Below, piece after piece: positions 30,313 through 42,750 of a stretch of DNA of 64,000 nt. The position numbers and the translations under genes are program-made. Within the stretch, counting starts at the first letter, position 1. Every line of letters begins with the position of its first letter. Under the pieces are notes generated by a model. That model searched no databases and was not told where the DNA came from. It was given only the letters and a program-made list of their open reading frames with translations. The stretch is from Sympetrum striolatum (lineage: Eukaryota; Arthropoda; Insecta; Odonata; Libellulidae), in NCBI GenBank assembly GCA_947579665.1, contig CANPUZ010000057.1, forward strand, positions 682,001 through 746,000. The letters are read 5' to 3'.

Positions 30313-32739
30313 ATATATCGGTAAAATTTCATGTTTTTGGCCATATTTTGCCAAAGAATTGAGCAAAATTAGTCATTTTTGGACTCACTCTAAAGTTTTT
30401 GATAAGATCTAACCAAATTCTATAGAAATATTCAATTTTTCTTAGCAATTAACGCAAAATACGTCGAAAACTGGAAATATATTGGTATAATTTCATGTTT
30501 TTGGCCATATTTTGCTAAAAATTGAGTAAAATTAGTCATTTTTGGACTCATTTTAAAGTTCTTGATATGATCTAACCAAATTCTATTGAAATATTCAAAT
30601 TTTCGCAGCAGTTAACACAAAAAACGTTGAAAACTCGAAAAAAATATTGGTGAAATTTCAGGTTTTTGGCCATATTTTGCAAGAAATTGTGCAAAATAAC
30701 TCAAGTTTGGACTCAGGTTAAATTTTTTGATATGATCTAACCAAATTTAATAGAAATATTCAATTTTTCGTGGCATTTAACTTAAAAAATTTCGAAAACT
30801 CGAAAAAAAAAATGGGTGAAATTTGAGGTTTTTGGCCATATTTTGCTAAAAATTGAGCAACATTAGTCAAGTTTTGACTCATTTTAAAGCCTTTGATAAC
30901 ATCTAACCAAATTCTATAGAAATATTCAATTTTTCGTAGCAGTTAACCCAAAAAACTTCAAAAACACGAAAACAGCAGTTGAAGTTTCAGGTTTCTGGCC
31001 GTACTTTGCTAAAAATTGAGAAAAACTGGTAAAGTTTTGATTCATTTTAATGTTTTTGACGAGATATATCCAAATTAAATTCGATATTTCTAATTTTTCG
31101 TAGCTGTTAACTCAAAAAACGTCCAAAACGCGAAAAAAATATTGGTGAAATTTCAGGTTTTTGGCCATATTTTGCTATAAATTTGTCAAAAGTAGTCAAG
31201 TTTGGACTCATTTTAAGGTTTTTGATACGATATAACCAAATTCTATAGAAAAATTCAATTTTTAGAGGCAGTTAATTCAAAAAACGTGGAAAACTCGAAA
31301 AAAAAAAATCGGTGAAATTTCAGTTTTTTTGGCCATATTTTGCTAAAAATTGAGAAAATTTAGTCAAGTTTGGATACATATTAAAGTTTATGATAAGACC
31401 TAACTAAATATTATAGAAATATTCAAATTTTTCAACAGTAAACGCAAAAAACGTCGAAAATTGGAAATATATCGGTAAAATTTCATGTTTTTGGCCATAT
31501 TTTGCCAAAAATTGAGCAAAATTAGTCATTTTTGGACTCATTTTAAATTTTTTGATATCATCTTACCAAATTCTATAGAAATATTCAAATTTTCAAAGCA
31601 GTTAACACAAAAAAAGTTGAAAACTCGAAAAAAATATTGGTGAAATTTCAGGTTTTTGGCCATAATTTGCAAGAAATTGAGCAAAATTAGTCAAATTTGG
31701 ACTCATTTGAAAGCTTTTCATAACATCTAACCAAATTCTATAGAAATATTCAATTTTTCGTAGCAGATAACCCAAAAAAAGTCGAAAACACCAAAACAGT
31801 AGTTGAAGTTTCAGGTTTGTGGCCGTACTTTGCTAAAAATTGAGAAAAACAGGTAAAGTTTTGATTCATTTTAATGTTTTTGACGAGATATATCCGAATT
31901 AATTAGATATTTACAATTTTTCGTAGCAGTTAACTCAAAAAAACGCGAAAAAAATATTGTTGAAAGTTCAGGTTTTTGGCCATATTTTGCCAAAAATTGA
32001 GCAAAATTAGTCAAGTTTGGACTTATTTTAAAGCTTTTGATAATATCTAACCAAATTAAATAGAAATGCTCAATATTTCGTGGCAGTTAACTTAAAAAAT
32101 TTCAAAAACTCGAAAAAAAAAATGGGTGAAATTTGAGGTGTTTGGCCATATTTTGCTAATAATTCAGGAAAACTAGTTTATTTTTATACTCATTTTAAAG
32201 TTATTTTCGACATCTAAACAAATTCATAAAAAGTTTCAATTTTTTTAGCTGCTAACCCAAACAACGTCGAAAACTCGAAAACATTAGTTGAAATTTCAGG
32301 TTTGTGGCCTTATTTTGCTAAAAATTGAGAAAAAACAGGTGATGTTTGGATTCATTTTAATGTTGTTTATGAGATATATCCAAATTAAATTCGATATTTC
32401 TAATTTTTCGTAGCTGTTAACTCAAAAAACGTCCAAAACGCGAAAAAAATATTGTTGAAATTTTAGGTTTTTGGCCATATTTTGACAAAAATTGAGCAAC
32501 ATAAGTCAAGCTTTGATTCATTCTAAAGTTTTTGATAAGATCTAACCAATTTTTATAGAAATATTCAATTTTTAGCAGCAGTTAATTCAAAAAACGAGGA
32601 AAATTCGAAAAAATATCATTGAAATTTTAGTTTTTTGGCCATATTTTGCTAAAAATTGAGAAAATTTTGTCAAGTTTTGAATCATTCTAAAGTTTCTGAT
32701 ATGATCTAACCAAATTCTATTGAATTATTCAATTTTTCG

Positions 32740-34080
32740 TAGCATTTAACTCAAACAACGTCGAAAACTCGAAAACATTAGTTGAAATTTCAGGTTTGTG
32801 GCCTTATTTTGCTAAAAATTGAGAAAAAACAGGTGATGTTTGGATTCATTTTAATGTTGTTTATGAGATATATCCAAATTAAATTCGATATTTCTAATTT
32901 TTCGTAGCTGTTAACTCAAAAAACGTCCAAAACGCGAAAAAAATATTGTCGAAATTTTAGGTTTTTGGCCATATTTTGCCAAAAATTGAGCAACATAAGT
33001 CAAGTTTGGACTCATGTTAAAGTTTTTGATAAGATCTAACCAAATTCTATTGAATTATTCAATTTTTCGTAGCATTTAACTCAAACAACGTCGAAAACTC
33101 GAAAACATTAGTTGAAATTTCAGGTTTGTGGCCTTATTTTGCTAAAAATTGAGAAAAAACAGGTGATGTTTGGATTCATTTTAATGTTGTTTATGAGATA
33201 TATCCAAATTAAATTCGATATTTCTAATTTTTCGTAGCTGTTAACTCAAAAAACGTCCAAAACGCGAAAAAAATATTGTCGAAATTTTAGGTTTTTGGCC
33301 ATATTTTGCCAAAAATTGAGCAACATAAGTCAAGTTTGGACTCATGTTAAAGTTTTTGATAAGATCTAACCAAATTCTATTGAATTATTCAATTTTTCGT
33401 AGCATTTAACTCAAACAACGTCGAAAACTCGAAAACATTAGTTGAAATTTCAGGTTTGTGGCCTTATTTTGCTAAAAATTGAGAAAAAACAGGTGATGTT
33501 TGGATTCATTTTAATGTTGTTTATGAGATATATCCAAATTAAATTCGATATTTCTAATTTTTCGTAGCTGTTAACTCAAAAAACGTCCAAAACGCGAAAA
33601 AAATATTGTCGAAATTTTAGGTTTTTGGCCATATTTTGCCAAAAATTGAGCAACATAAGTCAAGTTTGGACTCATGTTAAAGTTTTTGATAAGATCTAAC
33701 CAAATTCTATTGAATTATTCAATTTTTCGTAGCATTTAACTCAAACAACGTCGAAAACTCGAAAACATTAGTTGAAATTTCAGGTTTGTGGCCTTATTTT
33801 GCTAAAAATTGAGAAAAAACAGGTGATGTTTGGATTCATTTTAATGTTGTTTATGAGATATATCCAAATTAAATTCGATATTTCTAATTTTTCGTAGCTG
33901 TTAACTCAAAAAACGTCCAAAACGCGAAAAAAATATTGTTGAAATTTTAGGTTTTTGGCCATATTTTGCCAAAAATTGAGCAACATAAGTCAAGTTTGGA
34001 CTCATGTTAAAGTTTTTGATAAGATCTAACCAAATTCTATTGAATTATTCAATTTTTCGTAGCATTTAACTCAAAAAACG
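32740..34080 (+). repeat. 330-bp dimeric higher-order repeat
   Basis: Four nearly identical 330-bp units, marked by gtggccttattttgc at 32800, 33130, 33460 and 33790. Each unit is two about 165-bp monomers that differ from each other (one has ggccttattttgc, the other ggccatattttgcc). Adjacent units differ at only one or a few positions over hundreds of bases, indicating very recent local amplification. Confidence 0.92.
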
Positions 34081-34522
34081 TCGAAAACTCGAAAAAATAA
34101 TCCGTGAAATTTCAGTTTTTTGGTAATATTTTGCTAAAAATTGAGAAAAACAGGTCAAGTTTTGATTCATTTTACTTTTTTGACGAGATATATCCAAATT
34201 AATTAGATATTTACAATTTTTCATATTAGTTAACTCAAAAAGCTTCGAAAACTCGAAAAAATTTGGTGAAAATTCAGGTTTTTGGCCATATTTTGATAAA
34301 AATTTAGCTAAATTAGTCAAGTTTGACTCATTTTAAAGTTTCTGATATGATCTAACCAAATTCTATAGAAATATTCAATTTTACACAGCGGTTAACTAAA
34401 AAAACGTTGAAAACTCAAAAAAAATATTGGTGAAATTTCATGTTTTTGGCCATATTTTGCATAAAATTGAGCAAAATTAGTTTATTTTTATACTCATTTT
34501 AAAGTTTTGATATGATCTTACC

Positions 34523-35620
34523 CACAGGGGTAGTATCATAATCTCCCTCTAGCGCCCAAAAGTGAAGCCAGGGGTAAAGCGGCAGATTGCGCATTTAGCC
34601 ATGCTGGGTAGCACTTTTCGTATCTCCCTATACCAATACATTGTTTTTTCGTGATTTTGCGGCTTTGATACAGAGTTATCAAGGTTTGATCGAGTAAGTC
34701 GAACGTTTTGGAACACAAAATGTAGTTTGAGCAATGCGTAACACGAAGCAATTTTGTTATTTTCGCGTTTATAAAGGTTTTATAGGTAAATAAGCAGGGG
34801 CCTGTTTCTGCCTGCAGCATGGTCAATTGCTGCGCATCAGAACAGCTGCCCCCACAAAATGTTCCTAACTAGAATCTATGCATCTTCCTTAATTTAATTA
34901 TTTCATTCATTATCTGAAATCTATGAAGCAGAACGAACGTCAGTATTAATCCACGGCGTTTCAATGAACATTTCATTGTGCTCTCGGCTGCACCTGTAGG
35001 TCTTGCATGGTATACAAGTTCTCGTATTCGTCATTTTGACAACTTTTACTTCATTAAGCCCCAATTATGAATTAGAACAAACATTTGCACAAGCGGAAAA
35101 ATCTCTAATTACCCTGATAAGCTATTATAATGTATTATAGAGTAGCTTTATTTCATTGCGGTAAACGACTATTAAGGAATTTTATGCCGTACTTGGTATT
35201 GATCAATTAAAAACTATGACGAATTAGTGCATTATAATATATGTAAAATTAACATTATAATAATCAACGAGGTTTTGATAGAGTTTGCAGGAGATTGGCA
35301 GACGATTCGTTCTCTGTATTTCTCTAGCAGACGACACCGGCATCCGAGAAGTTTACATTGCAGGCATGTTTTATTTTCCATAATAAAAGGAATCAAGAGG
35401 ACTTAGAGAAAAAACTTGAAGATAATCGTTAAGTGAAAGGTTCATTTAAACTATCTGAGTCCATTTCATAGGATAGACAAGCTCCGGAGTCCTGTAAGAG
35501 AGGAAAATAAAACCCCAAAAATACATGTAGTTAAAGGGGAGCTGGAGAAAAGTGCTACCCAGTGCTCTGCGGGTTGCGTTATTTTTGGCTTCACTTTTCT
35601 CCCGGTAGACTCTCCCTGTG
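34523..35620 (+). mobile_element. hAT-like non-autonomous element (1,098 bp) inserted in the satellite
   Basis: The ends are CACAGGG at 34523 and CCCTGTG at 35620, followed inward by longer imperfect inverted repeats including aaaagtgaagcca and gctgggtagcacttttc. It is flanked by perfect 8-bp target duplications ATCTTACC (34515-34522 and 35621-35628). Joining the flanks restores a normal class-B satellite sequence (gatcttaccaaatttaat). No transposase is encoded; an open frame at 34536-34826 is part of the repeat. The partial copy at 1-406 is the same family in opposite orientation. The 8-bp duplication and CA...TG ends fit the hAT superfamily. Confidence 0.92.
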
Positions 35621-36954
35621 ATCTTACCAAATTTAATATAATGTATTCAATTTATCGTAGCAGTTTACTCAAAAAACGTCGAAAACTCGAAAAAATATCG
35701 GTAAAATTTTAGTTTTTTGGCCATATTTTGCTAAAAATTAAGAAAATTTAGTCATGTTTGGATTCATTTTAAAGTTTTTGTTATGATCTAAAACTCGAAA
35801 AAATAATCCGTGAAATTTCAGTTTTTTGGCCATATTTTGCTAAAAATTGAGAAATTTTAGTCAAGTTTGGATTCATTTTAACGGTTTTGATAAGACCTAA
35901 CTAAATATAATAGAAACATTTAATTTTTTGTAAGCCGTTAACTCAAAAATCGTCGAAAACTTGAAATATATCGGTAAAATTTCATGTTTTTGGCCATATT
36001 TTGCATAAAATTGAGCAAAATTAGTTTATTTTGGACTCATTTTAAAGTTTAAGATTTGATCTTACCAAATTCAATATAATATATTCAATTTATTTAAGCA
36101 GTTTACTCAAAAAACGTCGAAAACTCAAAACAAATATTGGTGAAATTTCAGGTTTTTGGCCATATTTTGCAAGAATTTGAGCAAATTTAGTCAAGTTTGG
36201 TTTCAATTCAACGTTTTTGATAAGACCTAAATAAATATTATAGAAATATTCAATTTTTCGTAGCATTTATTTCAAAAAACGTCAAAAACTCGAAAAAATA
36301 ATCTGTGCAATTTCAGTTTTTTGGCCATATTTTGCTTAAAATTGAGAAAAACAGGTAAAGTTTTGATTCATTTTACTTTTTGGACGAGATATATCCAAAT
36401 TAATTAGATATTTACAATTTTTCACAGCAGTTAACTCAAAAAGCTTCGAAAACTCGAAAAAATTTGGTGAAAATTCAGGTTTTTGGCCATATTTTAATAA
36501 AAATTGAGCTAAATTAGTCAAATTTGGACTCGTTTATAGTTTATGATAAGATCTAACCAATTGCTATAGAATTATTTAATTTTTATCAGCAGTTAATTAA
36601 AGGACGTGGAAAACTCGAAAAAATATCGGTGAAATTTTAGTTTTTTTGCCATATTTTGCTAAAAATTGAGAAAAACAGGTAAAGTTTTGATTCATTCTAA
36701 AGTTTCTGATATGATCTAACCAAATTCTATAGAAATATTCAATTTTTCGCAGCAGTGAACTCAAAAAACGTCGAAAACTCGAAAAAAATATTATTGAAAT
36801 TTCAGGTTTTTGGCCATATTTTGCAAGAAATTGAGCAAAATTAGTCAATTTTGGACTCATTTTAAAGTTTTAGATATAATTATACCAAATTCAATATAAT
36901 ATATTCAATTTATCGTAAAATTTTACTCAAAAAACGTCGAAAACTCGAATAAAA

Positions 36955-39900
36955 TATTGGTGAAATCTAAGGTTTTTGGCCATATTTTGCAAGAAATGGA
37001 GCTAAATTAGTCAAATTTGGACTCATTTTAAAGTTCTTGATATCATCTAACCAAATTCTATAGAAATATTACATTTTTAGTAGCAGTTAACTCAAAAAAT
37101 TTCGCAAACTCGAAAAAATATCCGTGAAATTTCAGTTTTTTGGCCATATTTTGTTAAAAATTGAGAAAATTTAGTCAAGTTTGGATTCATTATAACGTTT
37201 TTAATAAGACGTAACTAAATATAATAGAAATATTCAATTTTTCTAAGCTGTTAACTCAAAAAACGTCGAAAACTGGAAATATATCGGTAAAATTTCATGT
37301 TTTTGGCCATATTTAGCATAAAATTGAGCAAAATTAGTTTATTTTTGTCTCATTTTAAAGTTTTAGATATGATCATATCAAATTCAATATAATATATTCA
37401 ATTTATCGTAGCAGTTTACTCAAAAAACGTCGAGAACTCGAAAAAAAAATATTTGTGAAATCTAAGGTTTTTGGCCATATTTTGCAAGAAATTTGAGAAA
37501 AATTAGTCAAGTTTGGAGTCATTTTAAAGTTTTTGATATCATCTAACCAAATTCTATAGAAATATTCAATTTTTAGTAGCAGTTAACTCAAAAGATTTAG
37601 CAAACTCGAAAAAAAAATCCGTGAATTTTAATTGTTTTGGCCATATTTTGCTAAAAATTGTGAAAATTTCTTCAAGTTTGGATTTATTTTAACGTTCTTG
37701 ATTAGTCCTAACTAAATATTATAGAAATATTCAATTTATTTAAGCCGTTAACTCAAAAAACGTCGAAAACTGGAAATATATCGGTAAAATTTCATGTTTT
37801 TGGCCATATTTAGCATAAAATTGAGCAAAATTAGTTTATTTTGGTCTCATTTTATAGTTTTAGATATGATCTTACCAAATTCAATATAATATATTCAATT
37901 TATCGAAGCAGTTTACTCAAAAAACGTCGAAAACTCGAAAAAAAAATTCCGTGAAATTTCATTTTTTGGCCATATTTTGCAAGAAATTGAGCAAAATTAG
38001 TAGAATTTGGACTCATTCTAAAGTTTCTGATATGATCTAACAAAATTCTATAGAAATATTCAATTTTTCGCAGCAGTTATCTCAAAAATCGTTGAAAACT
38101 CAAAAAAAATATTGATGAAATCTCAGTTTTTTGGCCATATTTTGCTAAAAATTGAGAAAAATTCGTCAAGTTTGGATTCATTTTAACGTTCATGATGAGA
38201 CCTAACTAAATATTATAGAAATATTCAATTAATTGAAGCCGTGAATTCAAAAAACGACGACAAATGGAAATATATCGGTAAAATTTCATGTTTTTGGCCA
38301 TATTTCGCATAAAATTGAGCAAAATTAGTTTATTTTGGTCTCATTTTATAGTTTTAGATATAATCCTTCCAAATCCAATATAATATATTCAATTTATCGT
38401 AGCAGTTTACTCAAAAAACGTCGAAATCTCGAAAAAAATATTGGTAAAATTTCAAGTTTTTGGCCATATTTTGCAAGAAATTGAGCAAAATTAGTCAAAT
38501 TTGCACTCATTTTAAAGTTTTAGATATCATCTAACCAAATTCTATAGAAATATTCAATTTTTAGTAGCATTTAACTCAAAAAATTTCGCAAACTCGAAAA
38601 AAAAGATCCGTGAATTTTAATTTTTTTCGCCATATTTTGCTAAAAATTGAGAAACTTTAGTTCAGTTTGGATTCATTTTAACGTTCCTGATGATACCTAA
38701 CTAAATATTATAGAAATATTCAATTTATTTAAGCCGTTAACTCAAAAAACGTCGAAAACTGGTAATATATTGGTAAAATGTCATGTTTTTGGCCATATTT
38801 TGCATAAAATTGAGCAAAATTAGTTTATTTTGGTCTCATTTTAAAGTTATAGATATGATCATACCAAATTCAATATAATATATTCAATTTATCGTAGCAG
38901 TTTACTCAAAAAACGTCGAAAACTCGAAAACAAAATCGGTGAAATTTAAGTTTTTTGGTTATATTTTGCAAGAAATTGAGCTAAATTAGTCAAATTTTGA
39001 CTCATGTTAAAGTTTTTGATATCATCTAACCAAATTCTATAGAAATATTCAATTTTTAGTAGCAGTTAACTCAAACAATTTCGCAAACTCGAAAAAAAAT
39101 CCGTGAAATTTCAGTTTTTTGGCCATATTTTGCTAAAAATTGAGAAAATTTAGTCAAGTTTGGATTAATTTTAATTTTATTGATAAGACCTAACTAAATA
39201 TTATAGACACATTCAATTTTTTTTAGACGTTAACTCAAAAAACGTCGAAAACTGGAAATATATCGGTGAAATTTCAGTTTTTGGCCATATTTTGCAAGAA
39301 ATTGAGCAAAAATAGTAAAGTTTTGATTCATTCTAAAGATTCTGATATGATCTAACCAAATTCTATAGAAATATTCAATTTTCAGTAGCAGTTAACTCAA
39401 AAAAGTTCGAAACTCGAAAAAAAATCCGTGAAATTTCAGTTTTTTGGCCATATTTTGCTAAAAATTGAGAAAATTTAGTCAATTTTTGTTTCATTTTAAC
39501 GATCTTGATAAGACCTAACTAAATATTATTGAAATATTCAATTTTTCAAAGCCGTTAACTCAAAAACGTCGAAAACTGGAAATATATTGGTAAAATGTCA
39601 TGTTTTTGGCCATATTTTGCATAAAATTGAGCAAAATTAGTTTATTTTGGTCTCATTTTAAAGTTATAGATATGATCATACCAAATTCAATATAATATAT
39701 TCAATTTATCGTAGCAGTTTACTCAAAAAACGTCGAAAACTCGAAAACAAAATCGGTGAAATTTAAGTTTTTTGGTTATATTTTGCAAGAAATTGAGCTA
39801 AATTAGTCAAATTTTGACTCATGTTAAAGTTTTTGATATCATCTAACCAAATTCTATAGAAATATTCAATTTTTAGTAGCAGTTAACTCAAAAAATTTCG

Positions 39901-42750
39901 CAAACTCGAAAAAAAATCCGTGAAATTTCAGTTTTTTGGCCATATTTTGCTAAAAATTGAGAAAATTTAGTCAAGTTTGGATTCATTTTAATGTTATTGA
40001 TAAGACCTAACTAAATATTATAGACACATTCAATTTTTTTTAGACGTTAACTCAAAAAACGTCGAAAACTGGAAATATATCGGTGAAATTTCAGTTTTTG
40101 GCCATATTTTGCAAGAAATTGAGCAAAAATAGTAAAGTTTTGATTCATTCTAAAGATTCTGATATGATCTAACCAAATTCTATAGAAATATTCAATTTTC
40201 AGTAGCAGTTAACTCAAAAAAGTTCGAAACTCGAAAAAAAATCCGTGAAATTTCAGTTTTTTGGCCATATTTTGCTAAAAATTGAGAAAATTTAGTCAAG
40301 TTTGCATTCATTTTAACGTTTTTGTTAAGACCTAACTATATATTATAGAAATATTCAATTTTTAGTAGCAGTTAACTCAAAAATTTTCGCAAACTCGAAA
40401 AAAAATCCGTGAAATTTCAGTTTTTTGGCCATATTTTGTTAAAAATTGAGAAAACTTAGTCAATTTTTGTTTCATTTTAACGATCTTGATAAGACCTAAC
40501 TAAAAATTATTGAAATATTCAATTTTTCTAAGCCGTTAACTCAAAAAACGTCAAAAACTGGAAATATATCTGTAAAATTTCATGTTTTTGGCCATATTTT
40601 GCATAAAATTGAGCAAAATTAGTTTATTTTGGTCTCATTTTAAAGTTTTAGATATGATCATACCAAATTCAATATAATATATTCAATTTATCGTAGCAGT
40701 TTACTCAAAAAACGTCGAAAACTCGAAAAAAAAAATTCGGTGAAATTTCAGTTTTTTTGCCATATTTTGCAAGAAATTGAGCAAAATTAGTCAAGTTTTG
40801 ATTCATTCTAAAGTTTCTGATATGATCTAACCAAAGTCTATAGAAATATTCAATTTTTCGCAGCAGTTATCTCAAAAATCGTTGAAAACTCGAAAAAAAT
40901 ATAGGTGAAATCTAAGGTTTTTGGCCATATTTTGCAAGAAATGGAGCTAAATTAGTCAAATTTGGACTCATTTTAAAGTTTTTGATATCATCTTACCAAA
41001 TTCTATAGAAATATTACATTTTTAGTAGCAGTTAACTCAAAAAATTTCGCAAACTCGAAAAAATATCCGTGAAATTTATTTTTTTTGGCCATATTTTGTT
41101 AAAAATTGAGAAAATTTAGTCAAGTTTGGATTCATTATAACGTTTCTAATAAAACTTAACTAAATATAATAGAAATATTCAATTTTTCTAAGCTGTTAAT
41201 TCAAAAAACGTCAAAAACAAGAAATATATCGGTAAAATTTCATGTTTTTGGCCATATTTTGCATAAAATTGAGCAAAATTAGTTTATTTTTGTCTCATTT
41301 TAAAGTTTTAGATATGATCATATCAAATTCAATATAATATATTCAATTTATCGTAGGAGTTTACTAAAAAAACGTCGAGAACTCGAAAAAAAAATATTGG
41401 TGAAATTTAAGGTTTTTGGCCATATTTTGCAAGAAATTTGAGCGAAATTAGTCAAGTTTGGACTCATTTTAAAGTTTTTGATATCATATAACCTAATTCT
41501 ATAGAAATATTCAATTTTTAGTAGCAGTTAACTCAAAAGATTTAGCAAACTCGAAAAAAAATCCGTGAATTTTAATTGTTTTGGCCATATTTTGCTAAAA
41601 ATTGTGAAAATTTCTTCGAGTTTGGATTCATTTTAACGTTCTTGATTAGTCCTAACTAAATATTATAGAAATATTCAATTTATTTAAGCCGTTAACTCAA
41701 AAAACGTCGAAAACTGGAAATATATCGGTAAAATTTCATGTTTTTGGCCATATTTTGCATAAAATTGAGCAAAATTAGTCAAATTTGGACTCATTCTAAA
41801 GTTTCTGATATGATCTAACCAAATTCTATAGAAATATTCAATTTTTCGCAGCAGTTATCTCAAAAATTGTTGAAAACTCAAAAAAAATATTGATGAAATC
41901 TCAGTTTTTTGGCCATATTTTGCTAAAAATTGAGAAAATTTCGTCAAGTTTGGATTCATTTTAACGTTCTTGATGAGACCTAACTAAATATTATAGAAAT
42001 ATTCAATTAATTTAAGCTGTTAATTCAAAAAACGACGACAAATGGAAATATATCGGTAAAATTTCATGTTTTTGGCCATATTTCGCATAAAATTGAGCAA
42101 AATTAGTTTATTTTGGTCTTATTTTATAGTTTTAGATATAATCCTTCCAAATCCAATATAATATATTCAATTTATCATAGCAGTTTACTCAAAAAACGTC
42201 GAAAACTCGAAAAAAATATTGGTAATATTTCAAGTTTTTGGCCATGTTTTGCAAGAAATTGAGCAAAATTAGTCAAATTTGCACTCATTTTAAAGTTTTT
42301 GATATCATCTAACCAAATTCTATAGAAATATTCAATTTTTAGTAGCAGTTAACTCAAAAAATTTCGCAAACTCGAAAAAAAAGATCCGTGAATTTTAATT
42401 TTTTTCGCCATATTTTGCTAAAAATTGAGAAACTTTAGTTCAGTTTGGATTCATTTTAACGTTCCTGATGATACCTAACTAAATATTATAGAAATATTCA
42501 ATTTATTTAAGCCGTTAACTCAAAAAACGTCGAAAACTGGAAATATATTGGTAAAATGTCATGTTTTTGGCCATATTTTGCATAAAATTGAGCAAAATTA
42601 GTTTATTTTGGTCTCATTTTAAAGTTATAGATATGATCATGCCAAATTCAATATAATATATTCAATTTATCGTAGCAGTTTACTCAAAAAACGTCGAAAA
42701 CTCGAAAACAAAATCGGTGAAATTTAAGTTTTTTGGTTATATTTTGCAAG
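36955..42750 (+). repeat. 3.8-3.95 kb block duplication within the satellite, plus 5-monomer units
   Basis: Diagnostic variants recur with large spacing: tgaaatctaagg at 36961 and 40906 (3,945 bp, 24 monomers), and tgatgaaatc at 38113 and 41891 (3,778 bp, 23 monomers). A block of about 4 kb was therefore duplicated and later lost one monomer. Within it, the variant tggtaaaatgtc recurs at 38771, 39588 and 42549; the first two are about 818 bp (5 monomers) apart. Confidence 0.75.

Noticed and set aside
34066..34320. Short open frames in the satellite (also at about 36336-36860 and 44157-44342)
   Set aside because: They recur with the 165-bp monomer and vary with copy. They are chance frames in tandem repeats.
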